Assembly (NCBI RefSeq): GCF_900156745.1
Contig: NZ_LT707065.1
Coordinates: 4,030,001-4,094,000 of the forward strand
Length of the DNA stretch: 64,000 nucleotides
Direction of reading: 5' to 3'
From: Achromobacter sp. MFA1 R4
Lineage (GTDB): Bacteria; Pseudomonadota; Gammaproteobacteria; Burkholderiales; Burkholderiaceae_B
Part shown: piece after piece, positions 37,740 through 43,552 of the stretch
Layout of the letters: each line of letters begins with the position of its first letter
Numbering within the stretch: position 1 is the first letter of the stretch
The notes under the pieces: model-generated
Databases searched by the model: none
Told to the model about the DNA's origin: nothing
The model's input: only the letters and a program-made list of their open reading frames with translations
Translations under genes and position numbers: made by a program

Positions 37740-38150
37740 TTAGTTCGCCAGATCCTTAAGCGCCTTGGTGCTGCCGCGGAAATCGATATCCGGGATGATC
37801 TGTTGGGGCTTGAACGTGACGCGGTAGTGGTACGCGCTCGCTTTCACGGATTCCAGCTGCTCGGCAAAGAAGGTCACGTTGTCCGACAGGCCGAGGAAGT
37901 GCTTCTTGTATTCACCAGGGCCGGTCATGCAGATCACATGCAACGTCTTGCCGGTCGAGCTGGTGTCAATCGAACAACGGCCCTCGACAGTCAGCATGTA
38001 CTGGTCGGTGATGCCGTTGTAGAAGACGATGCGCCGGTTCACTTCGAAGTTGTCAGCAGCCTTGGACAGGTTGCGGCTGGCGACTCGGGCGTCATCGTCG
38101 CAAGCTGCAAGCAAGGCAACCAGCGGCAGCACCACTAAGAGCTTCTTCAT
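37740..38150 (-). CDS. phage beta-sandwich lipoprotein
   Basis: A 136-residue lipoprotein with signal MKKLLVVLPLVALLAAC (Cys17) and the conserved body VASRNLSKAADNFEVNRRIV ... GEYKKHFLGLSDNVTFFAEQ. This matches the 'beta-sandwich lipoprotein' family common in temperate phages of Proteobacteria. Of two tandem ATGs the second (38150) is better spaced from GGAG. It is the promoter-proximal gene of the leftward operon, so it should be made early and under CI control. Role unknown. Confidence 0.82.
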   Translation of the reverse strand: MKKLLVVLPLVALLAACDDDARVASRNLSKAADNFEVNRRIVFYNGITDQYMLTVEGRCSIDTSSTGKTLHVICMTGPGEYKKHFLGLSDNVTFFAEQLESVKASAYHYRVTFKPQQIIPDIDFRGSTKALKDLAN

Positions 38151-38496
38151 CATTTCTCCAGGTTCTTGAAACTGCCAGAACCCGGATGGGTTGGCATTCA
38201 GAAGAATCTGGGGCAACGCACCACCTGGCTACTCCCGCTCATCGCGGCTCCAGATAGTGCGCTGCCTCTTCAATCCCGTGCACGCCCTGTGCGATCCCCA
38301 CTTGGGATCAAGGCGTGTCGGTGATAGCCCCCGGTCTATGCATTCAGGCGTGGGGGATTGCCACCTGCGCTTAACGGCCTTGCGGCTTTAGGCGTATTCC
38401 ATGGCTTTCTGGTTGTTAAAGAGCGGTCTTGCTACATCCGATCCGCCTGCCGGGCCTTTGGCTCAAGGGCTGCGTGTGGTTTGCTGCGTTGAATAA
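38151..38496 (-). other. Leader of the leftward early operon
   Basis: About 345 bases between the left promoter and the first gene, with no convincing ORF. It includes GC-rich inverted segments (CCCACTTGGGATC, CCCCCGG...GGGGG near 38325-38355) and could hold an antitermination (nut-like) site, but no boxA/boxB could be confidently identified. Confidence 0.35.
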
Positions 38497-38526
38497 ATCT
38501 TAGGCGACTAAGAGTCGTGCTGTCAA
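38497..38526 (-). promoter_or_regulatory. Left early promoter PL
   Basis: On the minus strand: a perfect TTGACA -35 (38526-38521), an 18-bp spacer and a TAAGAT -10 (38502-38497). The -10 overlaps a repressor operator. It drives the leftward operon beginning with the lipoprotein gene. Confidence 0.88.
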
Positions 38527-38547
38527 GAAAAACTTAGAAGACTAAGA
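38498..38547. promoter_or_regulatory. Left operators OL1 and OL2
   Basis: Two sites of consensus TCTTAG-n4-CTAAGA: TCTTAG-GCGA-CTAAGA (38498-38513) and ACTTAG-AAGA-CTAAGA (38532-38547). The first covers the PL -10, the second lies just upstream of the -35. The same motif occurs three times at the cI/cro divergence. Confidence 0.85.
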
Positions 38548-38556
38548 TTGACGGGC

Positions 38557-38582
38557 AAAAAAAGACCCGCTCATAGCGGGCC
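38557..38582 (-). terminator. Intrinsic terminator (minus strand)
   Basis: Stem GCCCGCT/AGCGGGT with loop ATG, then CTTTTTTT on the minus strand. It ends the transcript of the 62-residue membrane protein gene and insulates it from PL. Confidence 0.88.
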
Positions 38583-38598
38583 GATGGATCTTTAGCGG

Positions 38599-38787
38599 CT
38601 ACCTCAGTCGTGGCGGAATGGAAGGCATCGCGCTCCCGAACATCAGCACGAAGCAACCAAACAGAACCACCAGGATCGTCACCACGGAGAAGACCTTTGC
38701 GATCATTGAAACTTCGCCACGGCCAAGCATGTCCACCATGCGGGTGAAGATGTAGGCCCCCATCATCAAGCCGATTATCGGTATCAC
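38599..38787 (-). CDS. small two-TM phage membrane protein
   Basis: A 62-residue protein, MIPIIGLMMGAYIFTRMVDM then an amphipathic stretch and a second helix (VFSVVTILVVLFGCFVLMF). The GTG start at 38787 follows a GGGGGG ribosome site. It lies between PL and the DUF2335 gene with its own terminator, so it may be expressed in the lysogen. An exclusion or lysogenic conversion role is possible. Confidence 0.6.
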   Translation of the reverse strand: MIPIIGLMMGAYIFTRMVDMLGRGEVSMIAKVFSVVTILVVLFGCFVLMFGSAMPSIPPRLR

Positions 38788-38844
38788 TCTATCCCCCCTG
38801 TTGAACTGTTTGCTGATTGTAAGGGTAGACGGGTGAGTACCAAC

Positions 38845-38868
38845 AAAAAAGCCACCCGGAGGTGGCTT
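38845..38868 (-). terminator. Intrinsic terminator after the DUF2335 gene
   Basis: Stem AAGCCACC/GGTGGCTT with loop CGGA; on the minus strand it is followed by TTTTTTG. It lies 7 bases after the stop. Confidence 0.85.
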
Positions 38869-38874
38869 CTTTGG

Positions 38875-39285
38875 TCACTTTCGCTGAGGCGGGTCGGATT
38901 GCTGCTTTGCTTTGCGCTTGGCACCAATCACGAAGGCAGACACAAGCCCCAGAACAGTGGTGCCACCAACAATGCTCGCGACCCAATAATGCCCTGCCAT
39001 GGCGAGTGAGTAGGCAATGTGAAGGGCGTAGAGTCCGATAGACAAGCCTGCGACGATACCCCCAACGCGCTCGATGAACACGAAGGTATTGACCCGCTTT
39101 GTCTCTGACCGACGGAAATCGCCTTCTTTGGTGGCTTCCTGAAATACCCAATCGACTCGCTCAGGGTGAATCTCTCGCAATCGAGCAATTTGCTCAACAG
39201 GGAGGATGGGCGCGTCGGTGTCGTGCTGCGAAACTGTTAGATGCCGGTCTTTATCGCGCAACTGCGCGGTTGTTGATCGACCCAT
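38875..39285 (-). CDS. DUF2335 membrane protein
   Basis: A 136-residue protein. The family segment EQIARLREIHPERVDWVFQE with RRSETKRVNTFVFIERVGGI is followed by two membrane helices (about residues 72-92 and 98-118). DUF2335 proteins occur in prophages and sometimes beside toxin or exclusion genes; no function is proven. The placement next to cI, with its own terminator, suggests expression in the lysogen. Overlaps the upstream gene by 35 bases. Confidence 0.82.
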   Translation of the reverse strand: MGRSTTAQLRDKDRHLTVSQHDTDAPILPVEQIARLREIHPERVDWVFQEATKEGDFRRSETKRVNTFVFIERVGGIVAGLSIGLYALHIAYSLAMAGHYWVASIVGGTTVLGLVSAFVIGAKRKAKQQSDPPQRK

Positions 39286-39469
39286 GTGCGTGTTTCTCCG
39301 CCTTCTCAGCTTGATTTCTTAGTGTTTTACCGGAAGAACGGACGTCCGCACGCAGGTTGTTCATGTCCCTGGCGCGGTCGCCGATCTTGGGACGGTCATA
39401 GCTAGCAAAGGCGCCAAACGCACCCATGATCGATCCGACGCCTATCAGCAGGTTCACTAGATGCTTCAT
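39251..39469 (-). CDS. hypothetical phage protein with N-terminal TM
   Basis: A 72-residue protein (MKHLVNLLIGVGSIMGAFGA start) with one N-terminal membrane segment, followed by a basic, helical tail. AGGAG precedes the ATG at 39469 with 6 bases. It heads the cI-side minus-strand unit, downstream of the phased repeats at 39531-39580. Confidence 0.6.
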   Translation of the reverse strand: MKHLVNLLIGVGSIMGAFGAFASYDRPKIGDRARDMNNLRADVRSSGKTLRNQAEKAEKHAHGSINNRAVAR

Positions 39470-39530
39470 GTGATGCTCCTGGGATGGGTTGGTGTCAAGC
39501 CCCATAATATAACCCAACATCCCACAAAGT

Positions 39531-39580
39531 CACGCTGCATCACACTGTATCCCACCGGGGCACACTGTTTCACACTGTTG
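39531..39580. repeat. 10-bp phased direct repeats
   Basis: Consecutive 10-mers CACGCTGCAT, CACACTGTAT, (CCCACCGGGG), CACACTGTTT and CACACTGTTG. Four of the five are near-identical and repeat at exactly 10-base steps, on one DNA face. They lie between cI and the gene at 39469, where a regulator could bind. Confidence 0.65.
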
Positions 39581-39608
39581 ACGAAACGATGTTACACGTG
39601 GGGGCCTG

Positions 39609-40718
39609 TTACGACCTCACCCACTGTCCCGCTTCATCATCCCGCAGGCGGGCGCCAGCCCACACGACCTGGCCCAGCACGCGTACTGGGTGGCCGTTCT
39701 CTAGCGGGATATCGGGGTAGGCGGGATTGAACGACCGTGCTACCCATCGTTGCGTCAACTTGTCGCGCGCCACGGTCTTCACGATCATCTTGCCGTCATA
39801 GTTGATGGCGTAGACGCCACCCGCAGCCAAGTCGCGGATGGTCAGGTTTTCATTCGGCACCACAAGCAGGGCGGCGCCGTCGCGGATCACCGGCTCCATG
39901 CTGTCGCCTTTGGCATAGACCACGCGTGCCTTACCGCCGTCAGCGCCAACTTCCTTTAGGAACGAGCGCCGGAACTGGATCATGCCGGTCTGTTCTTCGG
40001 TCTGGTTCTCAATCCCATCACCAGCGGCCAACCGGACGTCGGCCAGCTCGGGAACCTTCTCAAATTTGTCATTCGCAGCGTGCGGCTCGCCGGGACCGAC
40101 ATTTGCGATAACGCCAACCTGCGTGCTGATACGGACAGGAGCAGCCTTTTCAGCTTGGTGTGTCGTCTGGCCACCATCCCAAGGAGCTGGAGGCATTCCG
40201 CCAATCCGCATAGGGAACACGTCTTCGGCGGTATCCATGTCGACCAGGCCCCCAGGCTTGTGCTGCCGCAGTGGCGTGATGTTCGCACCGGCCGCGGAAG
40301 GGGCGGGATGCGACACCTTGATCCCTAGCTTCAGTTGGGCGATGGCCAATGCCAAAGCGCCTTGCAGGGCGCTCAATTGCGAGGGCGTTAAGGCTCGTAC
40401 GTCCTGTTCTGAAATATCCGGGAAAGGCCACGGCGCCGTAGGCGGAACAACGGGAGCATCAGCCGCTCCATCAGGGCCGTTTCGCTTGGGCCCGGTACCG
40501 TCATACAACCACTGTGCATTGACTCTCAGCAGCGGCGCGACTTTCATGCACGTCGCCATATCCATGCCATTTGACCCATTGAACCAGTGGGTCGCGGCGC
40601 CGGACGAAGCGTCAGCAGCCTTCCATATGTCGGTTTTCGTCAGGCGAGGCTCGCCCGCGTCCGCACGGCGGGCCGCTTCTTCATTGAAGGCCTGCTTGAT
40701 TCGTTCCTGAAAGGTCAT
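39609..40718 (-). CDS. cI: CI-type repressor with S24 peptidase domain
   Basis: A 369-residue repressor. The N-terminal HTH is within residues 1-75 (RLTKTDIWKAADASSGAATH). A long linker with Pro/Ala/Gly follows, then the LexA/S24 autoprotease: catalytic Ser in AKGDSMEPVI (about 271) and Lys in GKMIVKTVAR (about 311). It should keep PL and PR off and self-cleave after RecA activation. The ATG lies immediately after a -10 like hexamer with no Shine-Dalgarno, suggesting leaderless translation. Confidence 0.92.
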   Translation of the reverse strand: MTFQERIKQAFNEEAARRADAGEPRLTKTDIWKAADASSGAATHWFNGSNGMDMATCMKVAPLLRVNAQWLYDGTGPKRNGPDGAADAPVVPPTAPWPFPDISEQDVRALTPSQLSALQGALALAIAQLKLGIKVSHPAPSAAGANITPLRQHKPGGLVDMDTAEDVFPMRIGGMPPAPWDGGQTTHQAEKAAPVRISTQVGVIANVGPGEPHAANDKFEKVPELADVRLAAGDGIENQTEEQTGMIQFRRSFLKEVGADGGKARVVYAKGDSMEPVIRDGAALLVVPNENLTIRDLAAGGVYAINYDGKMIVKTVARDKLTQRWVARSFNPAYPDIPLENGHPVRVLGQVVWAGARLRDDEAGQWVRS

Positions 40719-40780
40719 CTTAGGATGCTAAACAAAAAACATCTTAGATGGCTTGCATTTAGAGTCTTAGTCATCTAAGA
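40718..40780. promoter_or_regulatory. Right operators OR1-OR3
   Basis: Three sites: TCTTAG-TCAT-CTAAGA (40765-40780, perfect), TCTTAG-ATGG-CTTGCA (40742-40757, one good half) and TCTTAG-GATG-CTAAAC (40718-40733). They are 23-24 bases apart, about two helical turns, like lambda OR. OR1 covers the PR -10 and OR3 covers the cI start region. Confidence 0.85.
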
Positions 40781-40781
40781 T
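40753..40781 (+). promoter_or_regulatory. Right early promoter PR
   Basis: TTGCAT -35 (40753-40758), 17-bp spacer and TAAGAT -10 (40776-40781), the same -10 as PL. The expected start site falls on or next to the ATG of the Cro-like gene at 40788. A weak TAGCAT hexamer on the minus strand (40730-40725) is the corresponding cI maintenance promoter candidate. Confidence 0.85.
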
Positions 40782-40787
40782 TTGTGT

Positions 40788-41006
40788 ATGGACGAACACA
40801 TCACCGACGCGCAAATCATCGATGCCCTAGGCGGTACCTCCGAGGTAGCTCGGCTATGTGAGGTCACACCTGGGGCCGTTTCCCAGTGGAAGACGGAAGG
40901 AATTCCCAAGCCTCGATTGATGTTTTTGAGGCTCGCACGACCCAAGGTTTTTAAGCACCTCCACCAGCAGGCCCGAGCTAACAGCTCCGTCGCTGTTGCT
41001 TCTTAG
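40788..41006 (+). CDS. cro: Cro-like repressor
   Basis: A 72-residue HTH protein (MDEHITDAQIIDALGGTSEV, then CEVTPGAVSQWKTEGIPKPR), typical of the YdaS/Cro type that turns off early transcription and cI. It is divergent from cI across the operators. The ATG is about 7 bases from the PR -10 and has no Shine-Dalgarno, so the mRNA is probably leaderless. Confidence 0.88.
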   Translation: MDEHITDAQIIDALGGTSEVARLCEVTPGAVSQWKTEGIPKPRLMFLRLARPKVFKHLHQQARANSSVAVAS

Positions 41007-41100
41007 AGACAAAGTTGGGTTGTTGTTTTCCATGTGGTGAATCTTAGTTGCACCGCACAAGGGCCGAAAGGCTGAAAGAAATCAGATTTCAAGGTGACGC

Positions 41101-41616
41101 ATGACCTGCCGCTATACCAACACTGACTGGCTCGACGTTCTGTACAACTGCGTGCGCAAGACGCCGGGTGGTGTTGCTGATGCGGCCCGCTTCCTGACGG
41201 AGCGCCGTGGCAAGTCGATCCACCCGGAAAGCCTGCGCGCCAAGCTCAAGCGTTCCGAGGGCGATGCGATCAGCGTGGAAATGGCTGGTCTGCTGTCGGA
41301 GTGGATGGAAGAGAAAGAGGGCGGCGTGGAATACGCGCACGACTGGTTCCTGGCCTTTGCTGCAGAGCAGGGCTTGGCGGTCGACTCGATTCCTCCCGCA
41401 CCTACGAACGGTTGGGCCTGCGAACTGACCGCGATCCAGTCCAAGGTCATGCAGATCGGCGCCATTACGGGCAGCGTGCTTGGCGTGACGGCTGAGACGG
41501 TTGCAGACGGCAAGATCGACCAGTCCGAAGCTGACCGGATCGTCGAGTTCGTCCGCGACCTGCGCACCATGTGCCACCGCCTTGAGCGCAACGTCCTGCG
41601 CGCTGCGAGCAAGTAA
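41101..41616 (+). CDS. phage regulatory protein CII (CP76 family)
   Basis: A 171-residue protein. N-terminal part (LDVLYNCVRKTPGGVADAAR, then KSIHPESLRAKLKR) is the HTH; the C-terminal helical part (IGAITGSVLGVTAETVADGK) is an oligomerisation domain. This is the Phage_CP76/CII family, which promotes lysogeny by activating repressor and integrase promoters. Its gene order after cro agrees. AAGGTGA lies before the ATG. The stop overlaps the NinB start. Confidence 0.8.
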   Translation: MTCRYTNTDWLDVLYNCVRKTPGGVADAARFLTERRGKSIHPESLRAKLKRSEGDAISVEMAGLLSEWMEEKEGGVEYAHDWFLAFAAEQGLAVDSIPPAPTNGWACELTAIQSKVMQIGAITGSVLGVTAETVADGKIDQSEADRIVEFVRDLRTMCHRLERNVLRAASK

Positions 41617-42026
41617 TGGAACGCCAGGTGTTCATCCTTTCTCACCCGCTGGCACGTCGCAATGCGGCTCATGCTTGCGCGGTCGCTCCTGACGGCTATC
41701 GGGTGGAGATCAAGGAGCGCACCAGGACCCTCGATCAAAACGACTTGCTGTGGTCGATCCTGACGGATCTGTCCAAGCAGGTTGACTGGTCCATCAACGG
41801 CAAGCTGGAAAAGCTGTCGCCGGAAGACTGGAAAGACATTCTGACCGCCAGCCTGGATCAGGAACACCGCATTGCTGAAGGCATCCGCGGTGGCTTCGTG
41901 ATGCTTGGGCGCCGCACGAGCAAGATGGGCGTTCGCAAGATGAGCGAACTCATCAACTTCGCGCACTCGGTGGGCGATGAGAGGGGCGTCCAGTGGTCCC
42001 AAACCTCTATCGGGAGGGAAGCATGA
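41616..42026 (+). CDS. ninB: NinB family recombination protein
   Basis: A 136-residue protein: ERTRTLDQNDLLWSILTDLS, EDWKDILTASLDQEHRIAEG and KMGVRKMSELINFAHSVGDE are the NinB (Orf family) segments. Lambda Orf/NinB binds ssDNA and SSB and assists phage recombination in place of RecFOR. It overlaps both neighbours, so the unit cII-ninB-nuclease is translationally coupled. Confidence 0.9.
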   Translation: MERQVFILSHPLARRNAAHACAVAPDGYRVEIKERTRTLDQNDLLWSILTDLSKQVDWSINGKLEKLSPEDWKDILTASLDQEHRIAEGIRGGFVMLGRRTSKMGVRKMSELINFAHSVGDERGVQWSQTSIGREA

Positions 42027-42475
42027 CCTGGAATTCCACCCTCAAGCGCTCGGCGCCGCTGCGGGCTAAGTCGGATCGCGGCCAAGGCCTCGGTCAGAAG
42101 GTTGCTGCTCACCTTGGTTTCCTGCGTCCTCTTGGCATGAAGGCCAGCTCGGTTATGCGTTCGGAGAAACATCGCCGGAATGTCGCCAGCTTGGATTGCG
42201 TCGTGTGTGGTCGCTTTGGCCCTTCGCAGTGCGCGCACGCCAACTTTGGCAAAGGGCTGGGCCTGAAGGCGTGTGATTCCCAAACGTTCCCCGCTTGCCC
42301 GGACTGCCATCGCCTTCACGACAGCGGTGGGATAAGCAAAGAAGCGCGTCGCAAGCTTGAGGTGGTCTACGTCGACCGCACCCGGGCCGAACTGATCTCG
42401 CGCAGCCTCTGGACCCCGGAAATCGAAGCAGCTTACCGGGCTGCCTACGAACCTTTGAAGAGGGCTGCGGAATGA
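42023..42475 (+). CDS. HNH-type phage nuclease (DUF968/Ref-like)
   Basis: A 150-residue protein. Zinc-binding pairs are visible in LDCVVCGRFGPSQCAHANFG and ACPDCHRLHD, with a basic C-terminal part. This pattern suits the HNH-like recombination nucleases (DUF968, P1 Ref type) that commonly follow NinB. The start at 42023 has a GGAGG ribosome site. The precise family is an inference. Confidence 0.7.
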   Translation: MTWNSTLKRSAPLRAKSDRGQGLGQKVAAHLGFLRPLGMKASSVMRSEKHRRNVASLDCVVCGRFGPSQCAHANFGKGLGLKACDSQTFPACPDCHRLHDSGGISKEARRKLEVVYVDRTRAELISRSLWTPEIEAAYRAAYEPLKRAAE

Positions 42476-42579
42476 AGACGTTCATCAAGTCTCACCTGAT
42501 GGAAGGCTACTGCAGTGGCTTTATCCCCGCATGGTTTGTGCGGGTTGTTTTCTCGGCCTTGCGGCTGAGGGGGTACTGA
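42472..42579 (+). CDS. 35-residue micropeptide
   Basis: MKTFIKSHLMEGYCSGFIPA then WFVRVVFSALRLRGY. The ATG overlaps the preceding stop (AATGA) and the stop is one base before the next ATG, so it fills the gap between two genes exactly. It is hydrophobic with a basic end. Function unknown. Confidence 0.45.
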   Translation: MKTFIKSHLMEGYCSGFIPAWFVRVVFSALRLRGY

Positions 42580-42580
42580 A

Positions 42581-43552
42581 ATGGCTGGCGATTGGATCAA
42601 GATGAGGACGTCTCTGCTGACCAACCCAAAGGTCAATGGGATCGCACGGTATCTGGAAGACTCCAGAGACGTCGCGCAGTCTCTTTCGACGGGTTACAGC
42701 GGAACCATGAACGAAATAGTTACGCGTAACGTTATGCGTCACGTAACGGTGTCGTCACTATTGGTGGTTTGGGGAGCCGCGAATGAGCACACCAAAGACG
42801 GAGTTTTCACCAACGCCGATCTTTCAGACATCGACGACATGGTTGGAATCCCTGGTTTTGGCAAGGCAATGCAAGCTGTGGGTTGGGCGGACTTTGATGA
42901 TGAGTCGTACAGCGTAACGCTGCCTAACTTCACTGAATACAACACTTCTGGGGCTTCTCGGTCCGCTAATGCCAAGTCTGGAGCGGAGCGCCAGCGCGAG
43001 TATCGGCAGCGCAAAAAGGCGTCTGACCGTGACGAAATCGGTGACGTCACATGTGACGTAACGCGTGACCGCAGAGAAGAGAAGAGAAGAGAAGAAAAAG
43101 AAGAAAACACTTTGTCGGGCAAGCCCGACTCCGCGGATCCCAGAAAACCGGAATCCGAAGAAGTGAAGGCCTCGAATGCCGATGCTCGCGAAATCCTGTC
43201 CCATCTGAACGACCGAACCGGATGTTCGTATCGGGCGGTTGAGTCGAACCTTTCACTCATCCGTGCTCGCCTGGCCGAAGGCTACTCCGTCGCGGATGTG
43301 AAGGCCGTCATTGACACCAAGGCGGCCGAGTGGGGAGCAGACGACGAAATGTCCAAGTACCTGCGACCCGAGACCCTTTTCGGTGCCCGCAAGTTCTCCG
43401 GCTATGTCGGCCAGGTTGAGCGAACCGCTCCAGGCGCTGGCTGGTGGATCAAGGCCGGATTCGGCACCCCGTTTGAGGCGGAAAACGCTGGCTGCAGCGA
43501 GAAGACCGCGTACCTGTGGCGTGATGGCCACCGCATGGAGGCAACAGCATGA
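42581..43552 (+). CDS. phage replication initiation protein (lambda O-like position)
   Basis: A 323-residue protein. The N-terminal winged-helix part (MAGDWIKMRTSLLTNPKVNG ... GIPGFGKAMQAVGWADFDDE) is followed by a very charged Arg/Glu linker (residues 150-180). The C-terminal domain AREILSHLNDRTGCSYRAVE ... EMSKYLRPETLFGARKFSGY is the conserved phage C-terminal (Phg_2220_C) domain. It precedes the primase-helicase. Candidate origin repeats lie inside its own gene, as in lambda O. Confidence 0.82.
   Translation: MAGDWIKMRTSLLTNPKVNGIARYLEDSRDVAQSLSTGYSGTMNEIVTRNVMRHVTVSSLLVVWGAANEHTKDGVFTNADLSDIDDMVGIPGFGKAMQAVGWADFDDESYSVTLPNFTEYNTSGASRSANAKSGAERQREYRQRKKASDRDEIGDVTCDVTRDRREEKRREEKEENTLSGKPDSADPRKPESEEVKASNADAREILSHLNDRTGCSYRAVESNLSLIRARLAEGYSVADVKAVIDTKAAEWGADDEMSKYLRPETLFGARKFSGYVGQVERTAPGAGWWIKAGFGTPFEAENAGCSEKTAYLWRDGHRMEATA
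42719..42742. repeat. Tandem 12-mers, candidate origin iterons (cluster 1)
   Basis: GTTACGCGTAAC (42719-42730, a perfect palindrome) is followed directly by GTTATGCGTCAC (42731-42742). They are within the replication protein gene. Confidence 0.55.
43041..43109. repeat. Tandem GTGACG repeats and polypurine tract, candidate origin (cluster 2)
   Basis: GTGACGTCACAT, GTGACGTAACGC and GTGACC follow each other at 12-base steps (43041-43070). A pure purine run of GAGAA/GAAGA units starts at 43073 and continues to about 43109. The layout of iterons plus a strand-asymmetric tract inside the initiator gene parallels lambda ori. Confidence 0.6.
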
